A stretch of 64,000 nucleotides of DNA from an uncultured Lachnospiraceae bacterium (GTDB lineage: Bacteria > Bacillota > Clostridia > Lachnospirales > Lachnospiraceae), in assembly GCA_947629865.1 (NCBI GenBank), contig CANRFJ010000004.1, positions 83,018-147,017 of the forward strand, read 5' to 3'. Both the position numbers and the translations under genes were made by a program. Under the pieces are notes generated by a model. That model had not been told where the DNA came from. It searched no databases and was given only the letters and a program-made list of their open reading frames with translations. Shown piece by piece: positions 26,059-35,705 of the stretch (within the stretch, counting starts at the first letter, position 1; the number at the start of each line of letters is the position of its first letter).

Positions 26059-27083
26059 AGGCTGATTCCTCTCTCTCCATAGCGGATCTCTCCCAAAACG
26101 TACGGCGTCTCTCCGGCCTCCCGGATAGCCTGGACAGTCTTGTCCACGTCCTCCTTATCCACAGCCGTCACCATACCGACTCCCATATTATAAGTGTTAT
26201 ACATAGACTCCTCGCTTACATTGCCCTCCGTGGCCAGCATCTTAAAGATCGGGGGAACGGTAAAGCTGTTCCTGTCAATCACCGCATGAGTCCCCTCCTT
26301 GAGCATTCTCGGAATATTTTCGTAGAAGCCGCCGCCGGTTATGTGGCTGCACGCCTTGATCTCCACGCCGGCCTCTCTTATGGCCCGTAGGGCTTTGACA
26401 TATATTTTAGTGGGAGTGAGAAGCGTCTCTCCCAGCGTCAGATCGCTCTCCAGACACTCATAGGTGCGGTTCAGCGTCTCCGTATTCATGGAAAAAATGT
26501 TGCGCACCAGCGAGTAGCCGTTGCTGTGGATACCGGAGGAGGCCATTCCGACCAGCACGTCTCCGGCCCTTAAATTTTCTCCGGTAATCATGTCCTTTCT
26601 GTCGACAACTCCCACGGAAAAACCTGCCAGATCGTACTCCTCCACCGGGTAGAAGCCGGGCATCTCCGCCGTCTCGCCTCCGATGAGCGCCGAGTCCGCC
26701 TGCCGGCAGCCCTCCGCCACACCGCTCACAATCGTGGCGATCTTTTCCGGCTCGTTCTTTCCGCAGGCAATATAGTCAAGGAAAAACAGAGGCTCCCCTC
26801 CCGCGCAGGCAATGTCGTTGACGCACATGGCCACACAGTCGATCCCGATGGTGTCGTGCTTGTCCAGGATAAACGCCAGTTTCAATTTGGTTCCTACCCC
26901 GTCGGTACCGGACACCAGAACCGGCTCCTCCATACCGGCAAATCTTTTCATGGAAAACGCTCCTGAGAAGCCTCCGATATCCGTCAGAACCTCCGGCCGC
27001 ATCGTCGAGGCGATATGTTCCTTCATCAGAGCCACCGCCTTATATCCGGCCTCAATGTCAACTCCTGCCTTCTTGTAATCCAT
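26052..27083 (-). CDS. purM: Phosphoribosylformylglycinamidine cyclo-ligase
   Basis: A 343-residue AIR synthetase. YKKAGVDIEAGYKAV at the N-terminus, VSGTDGVGTKLKLAF, GGETAEMPGFYP and HITGGGFYENIPRML are signature segments. It closes the imidazole ring to give aminoimidazole ribonucleotide. It is the first gene of the purM-purN-purD-glyA-LUD-topB run, with GAGGAGG before the start and a good promoter upstream. No purine riboswitch or PurBox pair was seen in the short leader. Confidence 0.97.
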   Translation of the reverse strand: MDYKKAGVDIEAGYKAVALMKEHIASTMRPEVLTDIGGFSGAFSMKRFAGMEEPVLVSGTDGVGTKLKLAFILDKHDTIGIDCVAMCVNDIACAGGEPLFFLDYIACGKNEPEKIATIVSGVAEGCRQADSALIGGETAEMPGFYPVEEYDLAGFSVGVVDRKDMITGENLRAGDVLVGMASSGIHSNGYSLVRNIFSMNTETLNRTYECLESDLTLGETLLTPTKIYVKALRAIREAGVEIKACSHITGGGFYENIPRMLKEGTHAVIDRNSFTVPPIFKMLATEGNVSEESMYNTYNMGVGMVTAVDKEDVDKTVQAIREAGETPYVLGEIRYGERGISLC

Positions 27084-27118
27084 TCCAGTAATCCTCCTCT
27101 ATTGTCATAACTTGTTTC

Positions 27119-27147
27119 ATTGTAGCATTTTTTCCATATGCGGTCAA
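27119..27147 (-). promoter_or_regulatory. Promoter of the purM-purN-purD-glyA run
   Basis: On the minus strand, TTGACC (27142-27147), 17 bp, TACAAT (27119-27124), about 30 bp before the purM ribosome site. Confidence 0.75.
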
Positions 27148-27183
27148 TGTTGCTTTTCCGGATTTGTGTATCGGCCGGAGCCG

Positions 27184-29484
27184 TCACCGGATCGCAAATT
27201 TCACAGTCTTTTTTCCCTTGTAATTTCCCTTGCCCTTTATGGTGAGGGAGGCGGTTCCCCTCCGCACATTCTTTTTGACGGTAACGGTGTAATCCCTCTT
27301 TTTCTTCAGGACGACGCCGTCTTTTTTCACCTTTATGGCAGGACGGATCTTCTTTCCCGTGTATCGGTATGTCTTTTTGAGACCGGTGATCCTGGCCTTT
27401 TTCACGGACGCCTTCACAATATGGAAATATATTCTCAGGCTTCCCGTATAATTTCCTGTACCGCTGGCCAGGATGAGCGCCATGCCGCGTTCTATATTGG
27501 AAAAATACTGAAGGGTGTAGTCCCTGTCCTTCACCAGTGTGGTTTTTCCAAGCCGCAGTTTTACCGACGGCCTGATTGCGCTTCCGGTATAACTGTACTG
27601 CAATTTGGGGCCGCTGGCGTTTGCCTTCGCCAGGGTACGGGCGCTCCTCAGTTCCTCATAGCGCTTTTCCGCTGCGGTCAGCACAGACAGGTTCGTCACC
27701 AGTTTTTTCTGGTTCGCCGTCAGGGCATTGTATGCGTTCCGCGCAGCGCGGATCGCCTCCTCCGACGAGATCTCCACCGTGCCGATTGCGCCGATTTTTT
27801 CAATCACCCGATTTGCCATGTTCTGGTTCAGCGCCCGCATCTGAGTCTCCGCCGCAGTCAGCATCGCATACCGGCTGGCTCCCAGATAGGCCTTCGCCTT
27901 CCCGCTCATCGCATCATACTCTGTCCGAATCCCCTCAATGTAGGCCTCGTCCTCCAGCGTAAATGTCTTTATGCTCTCAATTTTGTTCCGCATTGTCTGG
28001 GCAATCTGGGCGTCTGCGTAAATAGTATACAGTTCTCCGATGTTATAAATCTGGTTCTGAAGATCCGGTCTCAGTCCCTGGTAGGCGGCCCGTATTCCCT
28101 CCATCCGGATTATCTGGGCGCACATGGCCGCATCTTCTGTCTCCTCCAGGCTGCGTATACTCTTTATCAGTTCCACGACCGCCGTGGCGTCCTCCAGAAC
28201 GCTCCGATTGGTTATCAGTCCGGAAATTCCGCTGACACCGCTGTAGCGAATGATAAATTCCTGATATTTTCCGTTGGCATCTTCATACCGTGACACATAT
28301 TCACCGAATTTCTCATCGCTCTCCGGAACTCCAATCCGGTCGATCGCATCGATGACGTCGTTGCAATCGGTATTGAGCCGAATCGAGTTTGTCAATTTCG
28401 TCCTGTACTCCTCCGGAACAAGAGCGCGCTCGTCCTGTGTCAGTTCCTCTACATAATAGTCGTATGCCCTCAGCGCTCCCGCCAGTTCCGCTGTTGAGGA
28501 GGGCATATCCGGCACAAGACTCACCATCTCCACAAACCGAAGTATCCTGTCGTATTGATTCAGAAGCGATTCAATGGCTCCGCCGTTGTAGAGAGAACCC
28601 ACGGCGATCTTCCACTCGCTCTCCTGCGCGTCGGAAACCGCTTTCCTGAGTGCGGCAAGTCTCTGCATAACGTCGTCTGTCATAGTCTCAAAACTGCCGA
28701 CGTCGCTGTAGGCCTCCTCCACGCTCAGAATCAGCCGGGCTTTGTTGTAATCCGGAAGATTGGCAATCAGCGCCTCCTGATTTTCCCTTGTCAGGCACTT
28801 TTCATATACCGGAAGTCTGCGAAGCTCCGTATATCTGCTATTGCAGGCATTCACAGCCGTCTCTGCGCTCCGGATCTCTCTGGCAAAATCCGCGTAATTG
28901 CCGCCGCCTGTCTCAAGAGCCGGAATTTTCTTTACGGCCTCTGTCGCCCTGTCCGCCGCCTCAAGCAGTTCCTTCAACTGATCCAGCACGGAGACATTCT
29001 CTTTCTTCACACTGTCCCGTATCCTCTTGTCCGCCTCGTCATAGAGTTTGCGGACTCTCTCGTATTCCTTCCGGTCAAAGGCCTTTTTCAGAAGCCCTTC
29101 AACCTCGGCGTCGATTCCGGCCCCCTCCTCTGCAAGCAGTTTGACCTGTGCACTGTGATATGCCTCGTAAAAGTCCTTCACCTTAGTATAGAGAGGCGAA
29201 GCGGTACTCGCCAGGCTCTCATAAGTCGTCTTATCCGCCACATATGTATCCAGGTCCTGAATATTCTCCTCCGGTATGCTCTCCAGGAGAACTCCCAGTC
29301 TGTCCACGGAATCCGCAATCTTCAGCGTATATTCCGCCACCGTGGGCGCTTCCTTCAAAATGTTATCAATCTGCACCTTCGCCTCTGCCACGTCTCCGGC
29401 TGTATCCGCCTTGACGTAGTTTACGGGAAGTATGGAGACAACCATGGCCGCCATTATCCACAAGGCCAGTAATTTTTTCTTCAT
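27184..29484 (-). CDS. Large secreted protein with helical repeats and C-terminal YTG-type beta domains
   Basis: A 766-residue protein with a signal peptide (MKKKLLALWIMAAMVVSILP, cleavage near VKADT). Residues of about 30-620 are charged and helical, with repeated motifs such as Y..L...QK.LV.N...L..AE (for example ALTANQKKLVTNLSVLTAAE), as in S-layer or extracellular helical-bundle proteins. The last 150 residues hold two copies of a beta-rich module that starts Y.YTG..IRP..K and ends with GTGNYTG or GKGNYKG; the second copy is very Lys/Arg-rich. No LPXTG, SLH or catalytic motif was seen. The start at 29484 lies 8 nt from GGAGGG. A weak promoter (TTGCGG, 16 bp, TATAGT) lies at 29513-29540. 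Function unknown; a surface adhesin or wall-binding role is a guess. Confidence 0.75.
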   Translation of the reverse strand: MKKKLLALWIMAAMVVSILPVNYVKADTAGDVAEAKVQIDNILKEAPTVAEYTLKIADSVDRLGVLLESIPEENIQDLDTYVADKTTYESLASTASPLYTKVKDFYEAYHSAQVKLLAEEGAGIDAEVEGLLKKAFDRKEYERVRKLYDEADKRIRDSVKKENVSVLDQLKELLEAADRATEAVKKIPALETGGGNYADFAREIRSAETAVNACNSRYTELRRLPVYEKCLTRENQEALIANLPDYNKARLILSVEEAYSDVGSFETMTDDVMQRLAALRKAVSDAQESEWKIAVGSLYNGGAIESLLNQYDRILRFVEMVSLVPDMPSSTAELAGALRAYDYYVEELTQDERALVPEEYRTKLTNSIRLNTDCNDVIDAIDRIGVPESDEKFGEYVSRYEDANGKYQEFIIRYSGVSGISGLITNRSVLEDATAVVELIKSIRSLEETEDAAMCAQIIRMEGIRAAYQGLRPDLQNQIYNIGELYTIYADAQIAQTMRNKIESIKTFTLEDEAYIEGIRTEYDAMSGKAKAYLGASRYAMLTAAETQMRALNQNMANRVIEKIGAIGTVEISSEEAIRAARNAYNALTANQKKLVTNLSVLTAAEKRYEELRSARTLAKANASGPKLQYSYTGSAIRPSVKLRLGKTTLVKDRDYTLQYFSNIERGMALILASGTGNYTGSLRIYFHIVKASVKKARITGLKKTYRYTGKKIRPAIKVKKDGVVLKKKRDYTVTVKKNVRRGTASLTIKGKGNYKGKKTVKFAIR

Positions 29485-29623
29485 AAGCATCGCCCTCCAC
29501 ATTGTATTCACAACTATATATTTTACCTTATCTGCCGCAAAATAGCAACAACAAATCCTTTTCTTTCTGAGAAAAGTCTGATACAATGGAAACTATCAGT
29601 GATAAAAAAAGGAGGATATACAA

Positions 29624-30601
29624 ATGGATAAAAAGAAAGGTTCCCTTCTCTCATACCGTCCGGACATCAAGGTTGTGGACGCCACCGTCCGGGACGGAGG
29701 ACTGGTCAATGATTTCCGCTTCTCCGATGATTTCATTCGGGATCTGTACGCCGCCAACTTAAAGGCCGGCGTTGACTATATGGAATTTGGTTACAAGGCC
29801 TCCAAAGACATATTCCGGGAAGAAGACTTCGGCCCCTGGAAGTTCTGCGACGAGGACGCCATACGCAGCATTGTCGGGGACAACGACACCGACATGAAGA
29901 TATCCGTCATGGCAGACGTGGGGCGCTGCGATTACAAGCGGGATATTATTTCCCGCGCCGACAGCGCCATTGACCTGTACCGGATTGCCACCTATATCAA
30001 CACGATTCCCGCGGCTATCCACATGGTTGAGCACTGCAAAAACATGGGCTACGAGGCCACTATCAATATCATGGCCATCTCCAATGCCAAGGAAGCCGAG
30101 ATTGACGAGGCGCTGGAGCTGATTGGAAAGAGCCCGGTGGACGGCATTTATCTGGTAGACAGTTACGGCTCCCTTTACATGGAGCAGATTGAGGAACTGG
30201 CGGACAAATATCTTGCGATGGCGGAGAAATATGATAAATTTGTGGGAATACACGCCCACAACAACCAGCAGCTGGCCTTTGCCAACACCATCGCCGCCCT
30301 CACACGCGGCATCAGCTATCTGGACGCCACCGCAGGCGGAATGGGACGTGGCGCCGGCAACTGTTCCACCGAGCAGTTACTGGGCTTTTTGAAAAACCCC
30401 AGGTATGACATTATCCCGATTCTCAAATTCCTGGAAAAACATATCGAGCCATTAAAGAGATCCGGCATCATCTGGGGCTATAATGTCCCCTATCTCCTCA
30501 CCGGACAGATGAACCGCCACCCCCGCTCGGCCATTGCCGCCACGAGGGAGGAACGGATTGATTTTCTGAACTTTTATCTGGAGCTGAGCGACAAAGACTG
30601 A
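29624..30601 (+). CDS. HMGL-like aldolase/acyltransferase-fold protein, orphan
   Basis: A 325-residue TIM-barrel protein of the HMG-CoA lyase / DRE superfamily. VDATVRDGGLVNDF (about residues 17-30) matches the DxR.GG metal-binding signature. VDYMEFGY, VDGIYLVDSYGSLY and GIHAHNNQQLAFANT follow in order and supply the HxH metal ligands. The end (IIWGYNVPYLLTGQMNRHPR) recalls the 4-hydroxy-2-oxovalerate aldolase communication region, but the dehydrogenase partner is absent. Probably a divalent-metal aldolase or lyase; substrate unknown. It stands alone on the plus strand with AAAGGAGGATATACAA before the ATG and convergent neighbours, so no operon hints. Confidence 0.8.
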   Translation: MDKKKGSLLSYRPDIKVVDATVRDGGLVNDFRFSDDFIRDLYAANLKAGVDYMEFGYKASKDIFREEDFGPWKFCDEDAIRSIVGDNDTDMKISVMADVGRCDYKRDIISRADSAIDLYRIATYINTIPAAIHMVEHCKNMGYEATINIMAISNAKEAEIDEALELIGKSPVDGIYLVDSYGSLYMEQIEELADKYLAMAEKYDKFVGIHAHNNQQLAFANTIAALTRGISYLDATAGGMGRGAGNCSTEQLLGFLKNPRYDIIPILKFLEKHIEPLKRSGIIWGYNVPYLLTGQMNRHPRSAIAATREERIDFLNFYLELSDKD

Positions 30602-30663
30602 TTTGAAAGCGGCGATGAGGCGCGCCCTGCCCTGCAGATTTGGCAGATGAGTTTAAATATTTA

Positions 30664-31029
30664 TTATTCCAGACCGTCTTTTACCGACTGCAGATTCCGG
30701 AGCAGGGCGTCGAGTTCTCTTATCGTCTCCTGCCCGTCCTCCTCTGTGGCGTCCTCAAGTCCCGCCTGCACCTGTTCTGACATATCTGCCAGCTGCGCCT
30801 TCACATCCGCAAAGACGCTGTCCGCCGTCAGGTGTTTCTCCCTCACTGTCTTTTCTATCTCATTATACAGTTGAAGCGCCTGACTGGTTCTGTCGCGGAC
30901 AGCCTGTTTTGTCTCCTCCCGAATTCCGCCGCCACAGGCCGTCAGAGCCGCCGACATAAAAACAGCCAGACAAAAAGAAATTATCTTTTGTCCGGCTGCC
31001 TTTTTCCCGTGGAAAAATTGTCTCCCCAT
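30664..31029 (-). CDS. Small predicted lipoprotein with coiled coil
   Basis: A 121-residue protein. A basic start and hydrophobic core end in the lipobox LTAC (about residues 29-32), predicting cleavage and lipidation by Lgt/LspA. The remaining 85 residues are acidic and helical, with heptad-like spacing (TVREKHLTADSVFADVKAQL). No known domain was recognised. It starts 28 bp after the cysS stop with GGGAG 8 nt upstream, so it is probably cotranscribed with cysS. Confidence 0.75.
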   Translation of the reverse strand: MGRQFFHGKKAAGQKIISFCLAVFMSAALTACGGGIREETKQAVRDRTSQALQLYNEIEKTVREKHLTADSVFADVKAQLADMSEQVQAGLEDATEEDGQETIRELDALLRNLQSVKDGLE

Positions 31030-31057
31030 CTGTGAATCTCCCTTCGAAAATACTCTC

Positions 31058-32476
31058 TTACCCCTGCTTTACGCTCCACAGGGTTCCCTCCCTCGTATCC
31101 TCCAACACAATGCCCTTTGCAGCGAGCTCCTCACGGATCTCATCGGCCCTGGCAAAGTTTTTCTCCTTCTTGGCGAGCCGCCTCTCCTCAATGCGCTCCT
31201 CGACATAGGCGGCCAGTTCAGAGTCCACCGCTTCCTCCTCGAAAGCCCTTGTAAGCCCCAGAGAAAGCACCTCGTCAAAACGGGCCGCAAGTTTTCTCTT
31301 GGCCGCGTCCGGCAAATCGGATTTTAACATATCATACAACACCGTAATGGCGGAAGACGTGTTCAAATCGTCCCCCAACGCACCGGCAAATTTTTTCTCA
31401 AACTCAGCCGCGCCCTCCGGCTCCGCCTCTCCTTCTTCTGTGAGTTTTTTCAAACGCCTCATCAACTTCTCGTAGGCCGCCGCCACGTTGTCGAGCGCCT
31501 CCCAGGAAAATTCCAGCGGCTTGCGGTAGTGGGAAAGCAGACAGAACAGCCGGTACACCATCGGATCGTATCCCTTCTCCTCCAGCAGGGAGACGGTGAG
31601 GAACTCGCCGCTTGACTTGCTCATCTTGCCGTTTTTCGTATTCAGATGGTTGATATGGAACCAGTAATTGCACCATTTATGCCCTGTATAGGCCTCGCTC
31701 TGGGCAATCTCGTTGGTGTGGTGCGGAAAGATGTTGTCTACGCCGCCGCAGTGGATATCCAGTCTCTCTCCCAAATGCTTTAAGCTGATGCTGGAGCACT
31801 CAATGTGCCAGCCGGGATACCCCAGTCCCCAGGGGCTCTCCCACTTCAATTCCTGATCCGCAAATTTGGAGCGGGTAAACCAGAGAACAAAATCCGTCTT
31901 GTTTTTCTTGTTTTTGTCCTCCTCCACGTCTTCCCGGACGCCCACCTGCAGCTCCTCCTCCTTCTGGGCGGACAGCACATAGTAGTGAGCCAGGCGGGAG
32001 GTGTCAAAATATACATTGTCCCCCGCCACATAGGCATAGCCCTTTTCCAGCAATACCTCTATCATATGTATGAAGTCGTCGATGCAGTTGGTGGCGGGCT
32101 CCACCACGTCCGGCCTTTTGATGGCGAGCTTGCGGCAGTCCTCCATAAAGGCGTCGGTGTAGTATCTGGCAATGTCCATGACGCTTTTGTGCTCCCTCCG
32201 GGCGCCGGCCAGCATTTTGTCCTCGCCGGTATCGCCGTCGCTCGTCAGATGGCCCACGTCGGTAATATTCATGACTCTCTTTACATCATATCCCACAAAG
32301 CGGAGATATTTTTCCAGCACATCCTCCATGATATAACTGCGCAGATTCCCAATATGCGCATAGTGGTACACCGTGGGGCCGCATGTATACATGGACACCT
32401 TACCCGGCTCGACCGGTACAAATTCCTCTATTTTTTTGCTCAGTGTATTATATAAATATGTCTTTGTATCCATCAT
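31058..32476 (-). CDS. cysS: Cysteinyl-tRNA synthetase
   Basis: A 472-residue class I synthetase. The HIGH-type motif is in YHYAHIGNLRSYI, the zinc-site region includes SMYTCGPTV and WHIECSSISLKHLG, and the KMSKS motif is in NGKMSKSSGEF (about residues 275-285). It charges tRNA-Cys. The frame reaches 32497, but the ATG at 32476 with AAAGGA 8 nt upstream is preferred. The leader is too short for a T-box. Confidence 0.97.
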   Translation of the reverse strand: MMDTKTYLYNTLSKKIEEFVPVEPGKVSMYTCGPTVYHYAHIGNLRSYIMEDVLEKYLRFVGYDVKRVMNITDVGHLTSDGDTGEDKMLAGARREHKSVMDIARYYTDAFMEDCRKLAIKRPDVVEPATNCIDDFIHMIEVLLEKGYAYVAGDNVYFDTSRLAHYYVLSAQKEEELQVGVREDVEEDKNKKNKTDFVLWFTRSKFADQELKWESPWGLGYPGWHIECSSISLKHLGERLDIHCGGVDNIFPHHTNEIAQSEAYTGHKWCNYWFHINHLNTKNGKMSKSSGEFLTVSLLEEKGYDPMVYRLFCLLSHYRKPLEFSWEALDNVAAAYEKLMRRLKKLTEEGEAEPEGAAEFEKKFAGALGDDLNTSSAITVLYDMLKSDLPDAAKRKLAARFDEVLSLGLTRAFEEEAVDSELAAYVEERIEERRLAKKEKNFARADEIREELAAKGIVLEDTREGTLWSVKQG

Positions 32477-32534
32477 GGGAATCGTCCTTTCTCTCATTCC
32501 GTCTCTGTTTTTATCGGAACACTGTATATATTAT

Positions 32535-32567
32535 AAAAAGCACCTGAGAATTTTTCAAGTGCTTTTT
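32535..32567 (-). terminator. Terminator of the Gld-like ABC operon
   Basis: On the minus strand, a 13-bp stem with one G-U pair (arms at 32535-32547 and 32555-32567) and a 7-nt AT-rich loop ends in UUUUUAU. It lies 53 bp after the DUF4340 stop. Confidence 0.85.
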
Positions 32568-32619
32568 ATCATCTGTTTTGCGGATGTTTGGCGGACGCTT
32601 TCCCCGCGCCACGGCCGGA

Positions 32620-34209
32620 CTACTTCTCTCCCAACTTCTCAATTCCCCTGAACTTTGCTATCACGTCGTCCACAGAGCGTTTATCCACCAGGAAATAATC
32701 CATGCCGTCTTTGTCCACCCGATAGAAATTCGTGCCGTCATAGGGGAGATATTTCACTGTCACATCGCGCTTTTCCTCATGGTAAACAATCGTCAGCACC
32801 GGCTTTTTGTCCGCCGGCCTCACAGACGATTTCGCCTTGGAGGTAAATTCCAGAAGATAGGCCGAGGAGTAGGGAGTCAGAAAATCCTGCTCGTCTTCTG
32901 CAGATATCTGCTTCCCGTTCAGCTTCCAGATATTCTGCTCCTTATTCTTCATAGTGGTGTCCGTTCCGGAATCATTTTGTTCCGTATCCTCCACCGGAGT
33001 TCTTGTCACCTTCAGTTTGGTTTTGCCGCATCTCACCTCATACCCTTTGATGTCTGTGGCCAGCGTGGCATAGACGCTGTGATCCATCGCGGTGTAGGCG
33101 TCCAGTTTTGTCATGTTCTCCACCACCGCCTGGCTCATTGTGTAGACATTCCGCGAGCCCTTCAGGCACACATAATATTCCTCGCCCTTTTTATTTCCCA
33201 CCAGCAGATGAACCGTCTTATACTGCCGGTACTGTTCCGGAATTTCCGGTGCGCTGTCTGAGGAGGCGCTGTCCTCTGAGTTCTCCGTACCGGCGTCCTT
33301 TTCGCCGGAAGCGTCGTCCTGTGCGTCCCCCTGCGAGTCCTCCTCTGGCTTGTAGCCGTCTTTTGCGCTGTAATAGCGGACGGTGATTGCGGAGGCCGGT
33401 TTATCCAGACCGTATTTCGCCGGATTTTTTGATCCATATTCCACCAGTTCATCGAAAGTGAGGGCGCTGAAATATCCCAGCGTCGTCTTCCAGTCCTTTA
33501 TACTGGTGCCAAGCGGCTTTTCATAGGGCTTCGTGATGTTCCAGCTGGAGTAGGAGGCCACCTGCTCCTTTTCGCTGACAGTCTTTGCCTCGAAGTCCTC
33601 TCCCTTCTGATTGTCCACATGCAGATAGGTCATGTAATCCTCCTCGATCTCCGGAAGATCATCTTTCTTTATCAGGGACTTGTAATTGATGTCCATTTTA
33701 TCGTACAGGGACTGCTCCAGAAAGTAAATCTTGTCGGGTTTTGAGGCGAGCCCGTAATAGCCGCCCTTGACCGGCACGCCGGCCCCAAGGCTGTAGGCGT
33801 ATTCCCTGCCATCCGACGTCTCCACCGTGATGGACATGGACGGTTTATCCAGACCGTACTCGGACAGCCTATCCGGATCGTAGGAAAGGCTTCCCGTCGC
33901 CTTTACCGTCTCAAAGGCCGACAGCAGACCGCTCACCGCCTCCTCGTCCAGCGGAATGTCCCCGCGGTCGCCAAATCTCCATTCCTTTCCCTTCTTCTCG
34001 AGCGCCAGCTCCTTATCCCCGTTTTTTACCCGCAGACGGACGATACTGCCTGTGTCGATGGTATCAACGGTGATCGTCTCTCCGGCGTCGGAGTCCTCCT
34101 CCGTCCCGCTGTTTCCGCCTCTCGGCACAAAAAAGTACAGAGCCAGTACCACGGCCAGCAGGGCGAACAGGATAAGCAGGGTAAGCAGGTTCTTTTTTTG
34201 CTTTGACAT
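32620..34209 (-). CDS. DUF4340 domain protein of a Gld-like ABC system
   Basis: A 529-residue protein. The N-terminus is KQKKNLL followed by one membrane segment (about residues 7-27), then a long extracytoplasmic region. It contains two DUF4340-like beta modules with the repeated phrases YGLDKPSMSITV and YGLDKPASAITV. A low-complexity acidic/Ser insert (about 335-375, EEDSQGDAQDDASGE and so on) links them. DUF4340 proteins usually accompany GldF/GldG-type ABC transporters. The ATG at 34209 overlaps the stop of the GldG-like gene by 1 bp, so the two are translationally coupled. Substrate unknown. Confidence 0.85.
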   Translation of the reverse strand: MSKQKKNLLTLLILFALLAVVLALYFFVPRGGNSGTEEDSDAGETITVDTIDTGSIVRLRVKNGDKELALEKKGKEWRFGDRGDIPLDEEAVSGLLSAFETVKATGSLSYDPDRLSEYGLDKPSMSITVETSDGREYAYSLGAGVPVKGGYYGLASKPDKIYFLEQSLYDKMDINYKSLIKKDDLPEIEEDYMTYLHVDNQKGEDFEAKTVSEKEQVASYSSWNITKPYEKPLGTSIKDWKTTLGYFSALTFDELVEYGSKNPAKYGLDKPASAITVRYYSAKDGYKPEEDSQGDAQDDASGEKDAGTENSEDSASSDSAPEIPEQYRQYKTVHLLVGNKKGEEYYVCLKGSRNVYTMSQAVVENMTKLDAYTAMDHSVYATLATDIKGYEVRCGKTKLKVTRTPVEDTEQNDSGTDTTMKNKEQNIWKLNGKQISAEDEQDFLTPYSSAYLLEFTSKAKSSVRPADKKPVLTIVYHEEKRDVTVKYLPYDGTNFYRVDKDGMDYFLVDKRSVDDVIAKFRGIEKLGEK

Positions 34210-35690
34210 CAGTTCTTCCTCCTTCGGTACCAGATCACAAAACCGACGATGAGCAGAATCAGCGGAATAATGACTACCAGCGCCACGGTCCAGAATACTA
34301 TATCCCCGTCCTTTATGATAACGCTCTGCTCCTGCATATTCCTGGCCGGAATAGCCAGTGTGGACACCTTCTCGCCGCCGGTGAGCCATGTGATTCCGTT
34401 CAGCAGCATGGTACGGTTGCCAAACTGGTTGCTCTTAATCAGGGAATCCAGCGTGAAATTCGGGGAGCCAAACACCAGAAGCCGGGTGGCATGGCCCTCT
34501 CCCTGTGTCTTCTCCGCATAGTCGTCGCTCACGGCCACGGCCACGTTGAACGGGCCGCTTATATCGCTGTCATTTTTCTTGCTGTAGTCGCCGTCCTTTG
34601 TGTCTGTCCGGCTGAAAGCAGACTCCGAAGTGGTGAGCAGCGGCTCAATCTTCAGAGTGCTCCGCACATCCTTCTGGCTCGTCATGCCGGTCACTGTATC
34701 AATATACACCGGAAGTTTTTCCGTCCCTCCGGTCACATCATGGCTTTCAATCGTCGGCTTGAGTACAATCGGCAGATCCGCGCTCATGCACTGCTCCGTG
34801 TCAATGACAACGCCATCTGCCACATTCACCCCGTAATCGCCGAGCAGTCTGTAATACTGTTTCATATTTTTCAGGCCGGCAGTAAGATTATTGAAAAACA
34901 TGGCCTTGCCGCCGTTTGCCAGATAACTGCTTATTATTTTATATTCCTTTTCCGAAAAATCATACTGCGGGCCGTTCACTAACAGGATATCACAGTCGTC
35001 GGGAATCTTCTTCGCCGACAGTGTCTCCAACGTCTCTGTGTCAATGTTGCTCTTGTCAAACACGTCGGAGAAGGAGTTGGACAGCTCCTGCTCTCCGTGG
35101 CCGGACGTGATGTAGACCTTTCGGGAATTTTCCGATGTCACCTGCTGAATGGCCGAGGTGATTTTTCCCTCCAGATCGATCTCGGTCGGCACCTCCTGAT
35201 AGGTCGTATAATCCATCTCGGTGTTGATCATATCCGAAAAGGCCACATGGACACTCTTATTCGACTTACTGTTGACCACTAGCACGTCGTTGTTGGAGAT
35301 CTCATCCTCCGTATAATCCTTGGCAAAATTCGGATACAGCACCGGATCCTTTTTCTCCACGGTGATGTGCGGCAGTTCCTCATACTGACGGACGATATTC
35401 TCCATATTGATCGTCTTATAACCCGCGCCCGCCGATATGCTCTCGCCGCCGTCCTGACAGAGATAATAGAGCACAACGTCTTCCTTCAGGGAATCGGCCA
35501 CCTTTTTCGAGTCGTCGGACAGTGAATACATTCCGTTCCGGCTCAGATCCACCGTTATATCCATTTTTTTCACAACCAGATTCAGGACAATCACCACGGC
35601 GATGACAATTACCATCACCAACGTCTGGAAACCGCCCATCTTGAACTTCCGGCTGGAGAAAGATTTCTTTAATCCTTTTCCTTTTTTCAT
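34209..35690 (-). CDS. GldG-family ABC transporter accessory protein
   Basis: A 493-residue protein with a basic N-terminus, one membrane segment (about residues 22-42), a large extracytoplasmic GldG/DUF4350-like domain (VDLSRNGMYSLSDDSKKVADSL, YITSGHGEQEL, ILLVNGPQYDFSEKE, LLVFGSPNFT) and a C-terminal membrane anchor (about 465-488) ending RRRKN. Homologues pair with GldF permeases and GldA ATPases. In Bacteroidetes these support gliding, but in Firmicutes the role is unknown and probably export. It starts 16 bp after the permease stop. Confidence 0.87.
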   Translation of the reverse strand: MKKGKGLKKSFSSRKFKMGGFQTLVMVIVIAVVIVLNLVVKKMDITVDLSRNGMYSLSDDSKKVADSLKEDVVLYYLCQDGGESISAGAGYKTINMENIVRQYEELPHITVEKKDPVLYPNFAKDYTEDEISNNDVLVVNSKSNKSVHVAFSDMINTEMDYTTYQEVPTEIDLEGKITSAIQQVTSENSRKVYITSGHGEQELSNSFSDVFDKSNIDTETLETLSAKKIPDDCDILLVNGPQYDFSEKEYKIISSYLANGGKAMFFNNLTAGLKNMKQYYRLLGDYGVNVADGVVIDTEQCMSADLPIVLKPTIESHDVTGGTEKLPVYIDTVTGMTSQKDVRSTLKIEPLLTTSESAFSRTDTKDGDYSKKNDSDISGPFNVAVAVSDDYAEKTQGEGHATRLLVFGSPNFTLDSLIKSNQFGNRTMLLNGITWLTGGEKVSTLAIPARNMQEQSVIIKDGDIVFWTVALVVIIPLILLIVGFVIWYRRRKN

Positions 35691-35705
35691 TCTCGTCTCC
35701 TCCCT

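Noticed and set aside
27084..27183. Purine riboswitch before purM
   Set aside because: The 5' leader is about 30 nt, too short for the aptamer, and no three-helix junction was seen.
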